From positions 1 through 64,000 of the forward strand of contig RCNN01000126.1 in the NCBI GenBank assembly GCA_003667245.1: a stretch of 64,000 nucleotides of DNA, written 5' to 3'. Source of the stretch: Heterostelium multicystogenum. Its lineage: Eukaryota; Evosea; Eumycetozoa; Acytosteliales; Acytosteliaceae. Positions 23,426-36,113 of the stretch are shown here, piece by piece. Position 1 is the stretch's first letter, and the number at the start of each line of letters is the position of its first letter. The translations under genes and the position numbers were made by a program. Under the pieces are notes generated by a model. That model made no database searches. It saw only the letters and a list, made by a program, of their open reading frames with translations, and was not told the origin of the DNA.

Positions 23426-24377
23426 TTTGGCATGGTTATTTAAAAGCTAAAAAGTTAGAACAAATAATATAAATAAAAGATTATTCCTGTATTTCATTTT
23501 ACATATACATATAAAAGAATAGAATAACAAAGTAGAACTGTTTTACAGATGACCGTTGAAAGGCCTTCTATTTATACAGTACTATCATTATGAGGGATGA
23601 GTTGATCATGTGTTCTCATCATTCGTCAACCAATCCAACTTTCCAATCAATATAAACTATGGAAAAAAAAAATATATTACAAGATACATAATCTTTTGAA
23701 TCTATAATAAAGTAGTAACCATGGTTTGAAAGATTGACCTACAACCAATATCTTTTTTGAATTTGCATATTGTTGTTGATTTAGATTGGAATGATTGTTT
23801 TAATTTTAGATAGATTTGAAATTAAAGTTATATTTTTACTGTGTAAAAGCATAGATGACAAACATTTTTAAAAAAAATGGAAATTTTGAAGGGGTTCGTT
23901 GATCTCCCAGTGCAAAAAGTTAATGTAGTTACTTAGCTGGTTGACCACGTAGGTTCCAATAGATATAGCTATCCATTAAAAAACCTTCCTTATTTGCTCA
24001 ATCAAGATTTATATAGATCTTTTTTGGTACTTTTACCAATACTCGTGTTTCATAATTAAATTGAGTTCAAACAGACCCTAGCTTATAGACTTTGGGTCTG
24101 ACGGCAAATATGTTTTTTAACACCAATTGTATTTTGTTCTTGTTTTGAAAAATACAATCCTACTCTTTGCTGCCTGGATTCGACCTTTTTCCATTATAAT
24201 GATTCTGAATTCCAGATTATTCATATTTAATCACTAACGAGAAATCTTTTTCCACTTTTACCAGGGATTGATAGATTTTGTTGCAGAAATACAAGGATTG
24301 ATTCATAGACAATTTAATGTAGTAGGAAAAAAAACATAATGAAATAAATTTATTACTAGTCAGTATTATCTGTAGAT
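23426..24377. other. Intergenic, less AT-rich than usual, unexplained
   Basis: About 950 bp. The part at 23880-24300 is more complex in base composition than normal spacers. It holds a 7-bp perfect stem (CAGACCC at 24072-24078 with GGGTCTG at 24094-24100). Only short open pieces are seen on either strand. It could hold an upstream exon of the toxin-like gene, a decayed gene or an RNA. I cannot support any of these. Confidence 0.35.
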
Positions 24378-27170
24378 TTAGTTTTGCATTAAATTTACAA
24401 GTTTTCTTGAACTGTTTCCACCTCGTAAAAGTTGATTCATCATTTGATCTTTGTTTATGGTTGTGTTAGTAGTCGAGGAGGAATTGGATGAAATCGATGA
24501 AGATGAAGTCCGATAGAGAATATTCTTTTGGTGAGGATGAAATGTTATTGCTGTTTGTAGTAGTGGTGGTTGTAGTTGTGGTTTTGTGGTGTTGGTAATA
24601 TATTGGTTGGCAAGGTCGGTGATCTGCTTCTGGTTAGAATCTCTTTGGTGCTTATTGAGTGACGCTTTGAACGCTTCAGTTTCTCCTAAGTGCAAAGTAG
24701 GATTCCATCAACTGGATTTCCTCCATCAATTTCTGATTCTTTCTTCTTCCTTACGGAGCTTCTCAACAAGCTCCAACTCTTGGTGGCAAAGAACTCGGAT
24801 GTCTCTGTCTCCTTGGCGAGGGAAGCACCGCAATTCGTCCATGTCACGAAATATATAGGGTGTAGTCTCGTGATGTTCTGTCGTCTCGCTGTGTTCTTAT
24901 ATTATTCATAGTCTCACGCAATTTGTCCATCTTTTGCTCGAGGAGTATGGATTGATATTGGTTATTGTCGATGTTGCCCAATGTCGTTCTTGGAACATTG
25001 TCGTCAAAGCAGCTTTGTGAACGCTGTTGACGTGAGAGGAAGTCGAGTTCCTCATTGTCCAACTCTCGTGAGTATCTATAGTCCTTTGAGTATCGGTTGT
25101 AGTTTCCGCTGTCGCGGGTATTACCATATTTTCCACCGTTGCTCATGATATTCGATAGATTATATTGATTCTGACTGTTGACACTGTATCTGAAGCTTCT
25201 GCTTTCACGATCACCTATTCTATTGGATTGTCCTGACGAACCACCAATAGCATTATTATTGTTGCTTAGTAGCATTGAGATTCTTTCTCTAGGACTCAAA
25301 CGTTTCTCTAGTTCTCTCTCAATCTCACGGGAGATATCACGTGAACTGCGTTTTTCAGCCATCTCTTTCTGGTGTCTCTCTTTGAATCTCTCAAAGTCGA
25401 CACTGTATCTAAGCAATTTATCGCGCTCTTTGTCCTTCTCTATGGCACCAGTGGTGTTGATGGATCCTGATTGGATATTGGCAGCTCCTTGGGGATTCAA
25501 GTTGCTTAGAGATGCTCCCATTTCTCCTCTTCTCATGGACATTGATTGTGTGGACTCTCTTAATTCTCTCATCTTTTCCTTTGAGTAACGATCGATCTTC
25601 TCCTTGAGTTGTTGGATGTTTGCCTTGGTAATGTTGTTGTTAATCAACATACCATTTGCTATTATTGAGAGTTGGTGATTGCATCCAGACTCTGAAGCAG
25701 TGTCAGCCAATGGATTGTTTAATATTATTATTTGCTCCAAATGCAACACTACGACGATAGTATTTGTTGACATTGATATTGCTGTTGCTTCCATTGATAC
25801 TGTTGTCGTTTGTAGGCTGGAGCTGTTGTTGTAGATTGGGAGAGTTGGTATTTGAATTCGAGAACTGAGCATATTGATTCTTTAAGAATTGATTCTCTTC
25901 GATAAAATTGTTGATATTGTAGTTCCTCTGCTGCCATCTTTGCCTTTCTGGCATTGACACTGTTGATTTGCTGTTGCTCCATCTGCTGTTGTTGCTGAAG
26001 TTGCTGTTGTAATTGATCCAAATAGGTTGTTGTTACAGTGAAAGTGATTGGTGTCACAGAGTCATGTGGTGATGTGATAGTAGTCGATGTGATGGTGGAG
26101 CTGGATGGTGATGATTGTTGATTTGCTGGCTGATTTGACGGAAGAAGTCCTGAAATCGAAATGGATGCTGGACGTGAGCGAGAATATCTCTTTTGCATCT
26201 CTGTAACCAACTCTGGCTTCTCTTCAAGCGACAAGAAGTTATTGAGCACGGGTCGCATCGATGGAACATGATGCTCGGCAAATGGCTCCTTAAAGAAGAA
26301 GTCGTGATATTGTATGGGATATGTTACAATTGCTGGCACACAGTTTAAGGTTGGCACCAAGCAAATAGCTATATTGGTAACTGTCATCTTGTTTTCCTCG
26401 CTCTTTGACAGTAGTTTCGAGAGCAGGCTTGTAAGAAGCTGCATCACCTCGAAATGAACGGGTGGCAAGCAGTGTACAAGGTAACGAAGACGTTCAAGGA
26501 TCTCCATGTCAACCTGCTTCTTCTTTCCATCCTCGGCAACGAAAAGCTGTGCAACCATCTTGTTGATAGTTGGTGGGACAAACACTGGCAGGTCTCTAAA
26601 GAATCTCTTGAGAAGACCTGCAGCGGTGTATGGCTCCAAAGAAGAGACATCTACCTCTTCAAAAGTTGTCAAAGAGTCTGACGAACTCCATGATTGTGAC
26701 ATCGCGACCTGGAATTCTGAAAGACCCTCGGTTGAGAGTGCTGTGTACTCGAGGTGATAAACCAACTTCTCAATGATAATTGGGACGTTGGATTCGTCGC
26801 CGGACAAGGCACGTCTTGGAGATTGACACCAAATACACGACGTGCACTTGGTTTTGACACGATAACCTGTGGAATCTGTTGCTGTTGCTGCTGCTGTGAA
26901 TAGATGGAAGGGCTACCACGCAGGCTGACTGTGGTGACTCTGATGATGCCGATACATCAGATTTGCTTTGGACTCCAATGATTTTGAGTGTCTCTTTGAC
27001 TTTTTATCTTTCTTGCTGTTGCTACCACTGTGTATTCCTGGACATTCAAATCGTTGTTTGCTGCCACCACGCGAGCTGTCTCTTGAGCTGCCATCGCTGT
27101 CGCTATTCAATGATTTATCCTTATCTTTTTTGTGAAAGATCTGAACTGATCTTCTAAATATGTTCTTCAT
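24378..27170 (-). CDS. RhoGAP-domain protein with long coiled-coil C-terminus
   Basis: Stimulates GTP hydrolysis on Rho/Rac GTPases. The basic, Ser-rich N-terminus (MKNIFRRSVQIFHKKDKDK, 27170) leads to RRVFGVNLQDV at about 26820. The RhoGAP domain spans about 26840-26290: NVPIIIEKLVYHLE, TEGL, then AAGLLKRFFRDLPVFV and KMTVTNIAICLVPTL. The arginine finger FRIPGRDV is present but in another frame. Two compensating homopolymer errors (A-run 26720-26722 one short, 26661-26664 one long) hide it. After the domain come Q-rich, N-rich and long charged coiled-coil segments (IQQLKEKIDRYSKEKMREL, DISREIERELEKRL), with more frame breaks near 26915, 25880, 25730 and 24700-24840. The predicted protein is about 900 aa. 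The C-terminal coil has no family I recognise. Confidence 0.85.
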
Positions 27171-30100
27171 CGCGCAGGTAGTCTTTAGTTTTGTTCCAAA
27201 CTAGCTGACTAACTTACAAACTATCTGGAACTTTTACAACTATATCTATGTATATATGACAATAAATAAATAAATACTAATACTACTAACTACATCTATC
27301 TTTATAAGAATAAGCTATAAATAAAGAGTTGATATTAATATAAGTTCGATGTTATGTTATGCAATATTATGCTAGCTTTGTTATGTTATGGATGTTATAA
27401 AGTATACTATTCAAAAAAGATCTATAAATAAATTAAAAGGGAATGGAAAATAATTGTTGTTGTTGTTATTATTATTATTATTATTATTATACAGTTGTAC
27501 ATGATATTTAATAGATGATAATGAACATTATTTGTCAAATAAAGTATTATGTTATGACTATAGTTAACTTCGAAGTTAAGAAAGAGAATGTTAAGTGAAT
27601 GATATATATTGATAACTTTCCCCAATGACTTTTGCAATCTTAATTATAATTGACAACGACAACACCAAATACATATATCATAATGTGACTTATAATAATG
27701 ATATTAATTGTAATATAAAACAAAAAAGAGTGATAGTAATATTAATTAACTAAACAACAAACCAACACAACAATTACACCGCGGAAAAATACAAATTAAC
27801 AAACAAAATAATAATTATTGATTATTGAGACCAACAACCAACACTGTAGCTACAAGTGAATATTTAAAATAAAAGATAATATAATATATATATTTATTCA
27901 CACATATATAAGATTAATAAATATAACAACTACTATTAATAATATAACATTATTTGATATCTAAAACATCAGCAACACAACAACAACCTACTACAATACC
28001 TATAATACCTACAATACAACATTCATCAACATCAATGATAACATCTAATCGCATTTCTATCACCAACAGCAGCAGCAGCAACAACAGCTACTTGTCATTT
28101 AGCTGTATTATTGCTAGTGTAGGTGATATTTTTATTTGATATTTTGTTGGGTTGTTCGTGTTGTTGTGAAGGAAATAATGTGCTGAAGATATATTGGGTA
28201 GTTTGTGGTAGTGGTGGTAATGGTAAGAAGGGAGTACTATAAGTTCAGAGGATCATGATCAATATGATGATAATAGATATCATTTTAAACTTGTTCGATC
28301 ACCACCTAAACTTCTCCTCCTCTTGGTATCAGCACTTCACATCACCATAGCACGACACACACCACAGGCATACATAACCCCACATTCTTCATTAATCCGC
28401 TAGTAGGTGCGCACTGAATAATAAAAAAACATCTAAACATATAATTATATATTAGTATTTAGCGTACATTTTGATACCACTCGTGAGTGAGTGGGAGGTG
28501 ATGATGAGGGATTATGATAACTAACTAATATAATATCATCCATCATGCATAAAATATATCAACCCAACAACTATGAGTGGTGCCTTTGATTGAAGTGACA
28601 ACAATTATGATCATCATTTTAATATTTACCTTTCTTTTGGTTTTGTGGATGATTGATTGATTATACTACAAAATAAATCTATTTTTGCTTAAACAACTAT
28701 GCAATTAATTATAACCTGCTTCTACTCTTTTCTTAGGTTTAACTCTTTCTTCTTCTATCTGTTAAAAATAATCTAAATTTAAAATTTAAATTTGAAACTA
28801 AACTGGGTATTTGTTGTCTGTTAAACGATTGCTTGATTTGATTGATTAGATTGATGGGATTGGAATTCGTAATTTGGATTTAAATATTAACACAAACTAT
28901 TGATATAAGTTATTATTATTATTCTAATTTACTATGATTATTATTATGATTATTATTATTATTATTATTTATATCTTTGTTATTATATTATGATCATTTG
29001 CACACACTCCTATTGGAACACTTTAGTTTTACTTTTTTAATAACGAATAAAAATTGATCAAACAACCAAATTTGATTTTGATTTTTCAAAAATAAGAATA
29101 ATATTAAAATTTAATAAAATAATTTGAAAAAAAAAAAAAAGAACTCTGAGATCTAATTTTCTTGAGGATTCTTGTCAAGATGGAAGTTTTTAGTTACACC
29201 CACTTGGGAGATTTCTTGAGGATTCTAGATTTTTAGTTTGATCTATTTTTTACATGGTATGTCCAAATAAAAATCAACACCAACACAAAATCTAATCCAA
29301 CAAAAAACAATAATATCTTCTAATTATGTTTAACCCAAAATCAATCATATCAATCAAGATAGGAAAGACTCTTTTGATCTTTACCAAACAGCGATTCTGA
29401 ATGCACTTTATCAAACTCCTGGTTGATCTTTGAGAGTAGAACCTTTTATAAGCCTCTAATAGAAATGAACAGTTCCGTCTAAAGTAACCATAGTTTCAAT
29501 TTTATATCCACATGACACTTGTATTTTGATTAGATTCAGTTCTGAAAACTTTGACTAGATCAGTTCGCTAATTTTCTGGCATCAGAAACTTATCCATTCA
29601 AAGTTGTCATTGTCCATTGCTTACCCAAAGTTTTTTGATTATCAAAAATTATTAAAGCATGTTAAATTAACAAAAAAATTAAAAAAATCAATATTTTCTC
29701 AAAGATACTTTTCAGTTTTTACCCATAGATTTTTGAATTACCAAATATTACATCTCCATCTTACTTAAATCAGTCAATCATTATTTGATCATTTGATTTG
29801 ATTTGATTAGATTTCATTTGATAGTATTATATCATCCTTTAATTATTTGTATATTATATAGTATATTCGTTAGATAGTCTTATCATTCATCCATTATTCA
29901 ACTTCTAAAGCAAAGAATTCCCACCCCAATAAACCCCAACACTACAACAACTAATACTACTAAATATAATCAAATCAGCAAATCAAATCAACATCAGCAA
30001 ATAATCAACACTAAAGTCGAAGTGTAGTAATACAACTGTTAATATAAAAAGTACGATACCTAAAGATAGATATAAATTACTTAGATTTAAGATAAATAAT

Positions 30101-30275
30101 TACTTTTTAGATTTATAAAATCTTAATAACCACAACCCATCAAATAAAATCATCATCATTTATACGTATACATAACTAAATTAACTAACTAAATCTATCT
30201 TAGATCTTAGATATGTGTAGTAATTAGATAGATAGATAGATAATATTATATATTAAATTAAAGTTAATTAAAATC
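27171..30275. other. 3.1-kb gene-poor divergent region
   Basis: Separates the RhoGAP (-) and RalGAP-like (+) starts. It contains ATT trinucleotide tracts (27465-27490, 28915-28970), CA-rich words at 28290-28410 (CACGACACACACCACAGGC) and a near-duplicate block: TTTCTTGAGGATTCT at 29158-29172 and again at 29212-29226. No open frame over 61 codons looks coding. No tRNA-like fold noticed. Confidence 0.4.
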
Positions 30276-33200
30276 ATGTTTATCGATTGGGCATGTACCA
30301 CTAAATCTCATTGATAGTGAGAAAAGTAAGTTGTTGCTTTTGAAGCATACATACATTTGTTGATTGGTTAGTGACTAATTGATGATGTCTTGTTGTTGTT
30401 GCTGTTGTGTGGCAGACACTGGTATTTTTTGAAGGACTTTCCATTGTCGGTAAAGAGGATATTGGTACAAAATGTGGTGACTACATTTCTTTTGGATACA
30501 AGCACATCAATGCCGACTATTGTTGCAACTAAGCAACATCTCTCTTGGATCATGGAGGTCGTAGAGCAGGGCTTTCTTTTTGCCACTCGAGGATTCTGGC
30601 TCAATTTTGTCTTGCATTGAACTATATAAGCGATGGCTGTTCGACGCAAAGAGCCGCCCTCCTCCATTGAACGAAGACCACGACGAGTTCTACATCCAGA
30701 GAATGCTGGAGCACCTCACACTCACATTCCAGTCGCGACCAGCTTCTACCAAGGAGGCAGTGGATACACATATCATCCTCTGTCAAAAGGTCTTGCAGCT
30801 GTATCTAGACATCGGACGTGCACTCTCCAAGAACTTCTCCACCCAAACATTCGAGCTGTGGATCACTCTGCTTTTAGCTGTTACAGACTGCACCCTGGGA
30901 ATCAACTCCAAGACCGACGAGATTCTCTGTCGCTCTATATGTCCACTTCTCCTCAAGGTGCTTTTTGAGGTGTGGCTACATTCACGTACCAAAAATGCAC
31001 AACTCTGGGCAAGTCTTCACAAGTATGCTTTTGGATGGCTTCACCACATGCCAACCATCCACCAGTGGAACCAAACCTGTTTGGCACTCACAGGTCCCCT
31101 CGTCCAAATGCTCTATGGCGCTCCAGCACCATCTGCTACTGGACAGAACGTTGACATGGCAGCACAACAACAGATGAAAACAACTGTCACAGTCAAGTTG
31201 GACGACATCAGCTTTGAAATGGACAAAGAATATCTGGTATACTTGTGGAACAGAATTTTGCACACCATCGGAAATCCAAATGCTATCAAGAATCCAAACA
31301 TCTTTGCTTCAGCAATCAGCGGAATATTCCAACTGGTCACCATGTTCCTCTCTTCAACACACGATGGAAATTCAATTCTAGCAATATTTGGATCATGGCT
31401 TTTCGAGGCCATCAAAACTATTCGTTTCGGTTTCGACGAGGGTGTCAGCTTGGCAACAGAAATTCTAGCAAATATCTTCCAGCTTTGCTCATCCAAGATC
31501 ACCTTTGAGCCAATCTATTTAGCTAGTTTCTATTCTTGTCTTTCCGAAGTTTTGTGGTGTGACGGTAAGATCTTGTTCTCAGGTATTATCCACACCCAGA
31601 TGTTGTTGTCAACCGAGTTGCCAGGATGTAGAATTCTCGTTCCATCATATATTCGTGCTCTCGGACGTATTCTGACAATCATCCCCGGTTCATCGAGCGA
31701 GTTTTTGCGTCGCTCAGCCATCAGAATTCTTGGACAAATCATGTGTCTGTCAAATCGCTTTGAAAATGTGCAGTTCTATCACTTCTTCAACAAGCGTCCA
31801 ATGGAGTATTACCCACCACTCCCCTCAGACGTCACTGGAAAGCACGAGTTGCTTCAGCCCGATCTCAATGTATTCAGAGATGTTCGTTTGCATGTTGCTC
31901 ACTTGATTCTCTCTTCATTGAATACCGAAACTTCCCCATCCAATCTATCAACTCTCATTTGGTATATTCTTGACTTCCAATTGGAGCATCAACATAGAAA
32001 TGTAACATTAATGCCCGACGGAAAGAGTCCAACGATCGCATTCATCAACACAAGTATCAACATTATCCTTAAAAAAGCCACTTCGTTTACTGGACAATGG
32101 CCAGCAGAGGTCATTACCCATGCTTTCCAACTTCTCAGTGTCTTGGCTACACATCATGCCTCCATTCCAACCTTTTCTCAGCTAGCTCACACCGTTGTTC
32201 GAAAACTTTGTAAATTTATCATATTCAAATCAAGAGATGTTCCCATTTCAATTGAGAATGAGGAGCTTATCGTGTCGGCACTACACGCAATTGGACAATG
32301 GGTGGTAGTTAGCGGATGGATATTCGATGGAAACTACAAGACCGACACCTCTACTCTCTATATGCTATTCGATGCACTTACCATAGCACTTGGTGGCAAG
32401 AATCCAAACGAGGAAACATCTTCGAATGCATCCACTGGAAGTGGTAGTGGTGGAGTTTCTGGTGTCCCACTTAGCGCTCCATCAACTCAATCGCCACCAT
32501 TTGGTGTTGGATCCCTCCAATCTCCAGCATCCATTGCAGCAACCACATCGCCTTCAGGCAACCAATCAGCCAGTGGTGCAAACAATGCTGCTGGAACTGG
32601 TTCCGCTCCAACCAAACGCCGTCCTATGACAAGCAATCCCAACATACCATCTAGAATCAAGGACATTGCACAGTGCACATTCGATACCATTATGAACAGA
32701 ATGAGCAACTACCCTAACCCTTATAACTTTGGTCCCTCATCACAGACATCATCCGCTTGGAAGGAAGAAAATATTATCGAAGCAATTCGTGCACAAGCCA
32801 AACAAGCTGGAGAGCCTGACTTCCCTGTTGAGCAATGCATTCGATTCTTCACTATCAACGACTCTACTTTGATGACAATGATTGATCAACCGTTTGGAGT
32901 CAATGGTCCTTACACAACAATCATTATTCGTGACTCATCAGGTCGATATGTTGTCAACACTGACTTGGTCTACCTTCCATTCAAGCCCAAGGATGACAAT
33001 GATGGATATGACAAGCAGTCTGGTGAGGGCGAAGTTGCAACTGCATGGGAAGAAGATAAATCTTCTTTGTCACTCCCAGGACGTGGCAGTGATGGACAGC
33101 AACCATTCACTGCTAACTACAGTAACCAAGAGGATTTTACTGAAATCAAAAACTATCTTGCAACCAAGTCTGACTCTGTATTCCAACGCTCTGCAATTGC

Positions 33201-34683
33201 ACTTATTAAAGCCGAATCTGACGTGCTCTCTTCTCTCAACTATGGCTTGGAATCAAAGATTGCGCTTCAATCCGTGAAAATAGGTAACCGTTACCAAGGT
33301 GATTGTAAATTCCAAAATTCAAGATTACTCCTCTCGAACCTTGGATTCTTGTCGCTCGAGTCTAAGGGAAAGGTTTCTCAGATGGAGAATACTGTAACTT
33401 TTTACCAAGCTTTGAGCTCACTTGACTCTGTGCCAGAGAGATTGCAATCTAGAGTCGGAGTTCTCTATATTAAAAAGAATGATACTTCTGAAGAAGAGGT
33501 CTATAATAATATTTTGAATACGGAGACTCACAAGGACTATGTTGACTTTGTCAGCTCACTTGGTTGGATGGTCGATCTTCAGTCCCACCAAGGTTACTTG
33601 GGTGGACTGGATACCAGAGGAATTCACGGAAAGTATGCCCCATACTATGCAAACATCAGCAGCGAGACCATCTTCCATGTACCAACACACATGCCAAACC
33701 AAGGTACCTCCATCGAGCACAAGCGTAGGCTACTGAGCAAAGACAGTGTAGTCATTGTTTGGTATGAAGGATCCCTAGAGCAATATGAGCAGTTGAAGCT
33801 TGAAACCATATCTTCACGTATTCAAATTGTCATTACACCACTTGACTCTGAGCTTTTTAGAGTGAAGACCTACAAGGGAGTATTCACAAAGTCAACCAAC
33901 TTTGGACCAATTATCAACGATGACATCATTGTGAGCAAGCATATCTTACATGAAGTCACCAAGTGTACCGCCATCAATGCATTCCAGCAGCTATCCACTT
34001 CTGACACAAAGAACTCACATCCATTTATCCAGAGAAGAAAGATGATCTATGATATCTCGGTTTCATTCAAGCGCGAGTTAACTGTTCAACAAAACTACAG
34101 TAACACTTTCCAATCTCTTGATGAAGACCAAATCTACAAGACACCAGTATTCAATAGCAATACTGAGGACATCTTCAAACAGGTAAAGCCGAGCCAAAAG
34201 GCAAACTCAACAATAAGTATTGGAAACCAATCTCAACAACAACAACAGCAGCAACAGCAACAGAAAGATCAACAACAAGCTGCTTCATCACCATCTGGTC
34301 TTGCACCACAGCCTTCGACACCAAGCAAGTCTACCTGGCGTGAGTCAATAACACTATCTTCGCCCGTCAATCCAAATGGTCGACCAACAATTCAGTTGAA
34401 GCCGCTTGCACAAGCAAATCCAACACCTACTACTTCTCCAGTTAAATCTTCTTCCCCATCCAATGCACCCACATCTTCATCGAGCTCATCCTCCTCTGGA
34501 AAGAGTTGGGGAAGTATTCTGCGTCCCAACTTAAGCAAGAGTGATTCAAGCGCAGGACTTTTGGCTAAAGAATCACCATCAACTCAATCTGCCTCAACAA
34601 CACCAAGTACTCCAAGTACAACGTCAACACGTGGCAACTTTTTCACAAGAAGACCACAAAGTAATGAGGAAAAAGAAAAATAA
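30276..34683 (+). CDS. RalGAP beta-subunit-like protein (RALGAPB)
   Basis: Homologue of the non-catalytic beta subunit of the Ral GTPase-activating complex (tuberin-like architecture). The main frame (about 30582-34683) starts with LPLEDSGSILSCIELYKRWL and runs through helical repeats. It ends with a Rap/RalGAP-type domain: DYVDFVSSLGWMVDLQSHQG, GGLDTRGIHGKYAPYY, LLSKDSVVIVWYE, ELFRVKTY, FGPIINDDIIVSK. Where the alpha subunit has the catalytic Asn (GND), this protein has SKD, as expected of the beta type. An upstream segment (DFPLSVKRILVQNVV) at about 30416-30580 joins by removing one T from 30577-30581. The ATG at 30276 with an intron 30326-30415 is a plausible but unproven first exon: its frame contains a stop unless another error is assumed. 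The C-terminal tail is Q-, S- and T-rich. Confidence 0.88.
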
Positions 34684-34784
34684 AGTAGTAACCTAAACAA
34701 TACATCCTATTGTTTGTTATTATCAAGTAACTTCTCTGTCCCAATTTGTTTTGTTGTTTCTTAGTTGAGCTTTGGTTTGTTTAT

Positions 34785-35882
34785 TTAAAGGAATACTCTG
34801 TTCTTTGTTGAGTTCATGTATGGTTTGTATACCCATTCAATATCAGCTTCGTTTTGATCTACTGTTCCCAATTGTATCTTGTATAGTTTCAATTCGAATC
34901 TTGGTCCTACTTCTTTTAACAAAACATTCTTGTGTCCATCTTTTTCGTATAAATGGTGTCTAAACAACGTAATAGCAATAATATTAATAATCAACCAATG
35001 TTTACTTCTATCTTATCTACACAGCTATCCATACCTAAATGAAATATAATCACTGTTATTTGAAAAAGTTACAACTCTCTTACTATCATCTTTTGGTACA
35101 GGGAATAAATACTTTAATATAGTTTCAGTCTATTGTTTAAATTATTAATAGTTGGTTTGTTAGTATGTATGTGCATAAGTTATTAAATAGCCTTTTACAT
35201 ACTCTTTCTCCAAGTGGAGTTGTAAAGTTGTTGAAAATTAAATGTGGATATGCAAGTGAAGCTGGTGGAGCATCTTGAATGTCGTGAATCATAACACAAT
35301 TTACAATCTCAAAATATGCAGTGGGTCCATATGGCATATGTGATACGACTAAACCAACTATAATACAACAACAATATAACAAGGAAAGTAGTGAGAGTTA
35401 GTCATTTTCTTTGTTTGATCATTGATCTTTTTAAACAATAAGTAGTTACCTGGTTCACCTCTGTGTTCATGTGCAATGACAAGATCTGTTACGTCGTTGG
35501 CACGGCATGCATCGACTATATCTTTGATGACATGAGCACCTCTGTTCATTTTAGTGGCGTTGGGGAAGAGCATACGCAATTCCTTTGAGAACTGAACCAA
35601 ACGCGAGCTTGGATCTCTGGAAGTTGTGATGAAAACCTTTGGGTCTGCTATACCAGCACGAGCATACTCATCATCTATATTTACTTTTCTGTCGGACTCT
35701 CCATCGATTTCAATCTCTTGTCTAGCGTTGAACTCAAAGTCTATCAGCTCTGAAGGAATAGGTTTACCCTCATTCAAAGCCTTCTTTATCTTTCTCTTCT
35801 TCTCATAGATTTCCTTTTCTTTTCCCTCTAGATTCTTTCTATAAAGATACTCCTGTCTCAATCTAGTATTTCTTCTAATCAT
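34785..35882 (-). CDS. imp4: U3 snoRNP protein IMP4 (Brix domain)
   Basis: Component of the U3 snoRNP in the nucleolus, needed for early pre-18S rRNA cleavage. There are four exons: 35450-35882, 35213-35357, 35035-35129 and 34785-34959, all with GT-AG introns and in-frame junctions. The N-terminus (MIRRNTRLRQEYLYRKNLEG) is typical. The Brix domain is seen as PKVFITTSRDPSSRLVQFSK, then GLVVSHMPYGPTAYFEI, YLFPVPKDDSKRVVTF, DYISFRHHLY and EVGPRFELKLYKIQLGT. It ends MNSTKNRVFL, as in other IMP4 proteins. About 282 aa. Convergent with the RalGAP gene, about 100 bp apart. No frame break seen. Confidence 0.96.
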
Positions 35883-36113
35883 CTTTTGTCTATATCAAGA
35901 TAGATATATAGATAAATAATGATAAAGATATATAATAATATGATTTCGAAATTGATACAATCAAAAAAATATTAAAAGAATAATAAAATAAAAAATTGAA
36001 AATTAAAAAAACGAACGAAAATTAATTTAAGAGTATCATAGATTGGTGTTGAGTGTAAAAAAAACTATGAGAGTGCCTAGATAAGGATAGGGTAGGATTA
36101 AATATGTGTTTTA

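Noticed and set aside
24172..24190. GGATTCGACC, possible reversed tRNA T-arm
   Set aside because: No acceptor, D or anticodon arms in the flanking sequence.
26440..26760. RhoGAP lacking its arginine finger
   Set aside because: The finger is present in the neighbouring frame between two compensating homopolymer errors.
27954..28139. 61-codon plus-strand frame
   Set aside because: Low-complexity Thr/Ser/Ile, in a spacer; consistent with chance.
34772..34963. Hydrophobic plus-strand 63-codon frame after the RalGAP gene
   Set aside because: It is the antisense of the last IMP4 exon.
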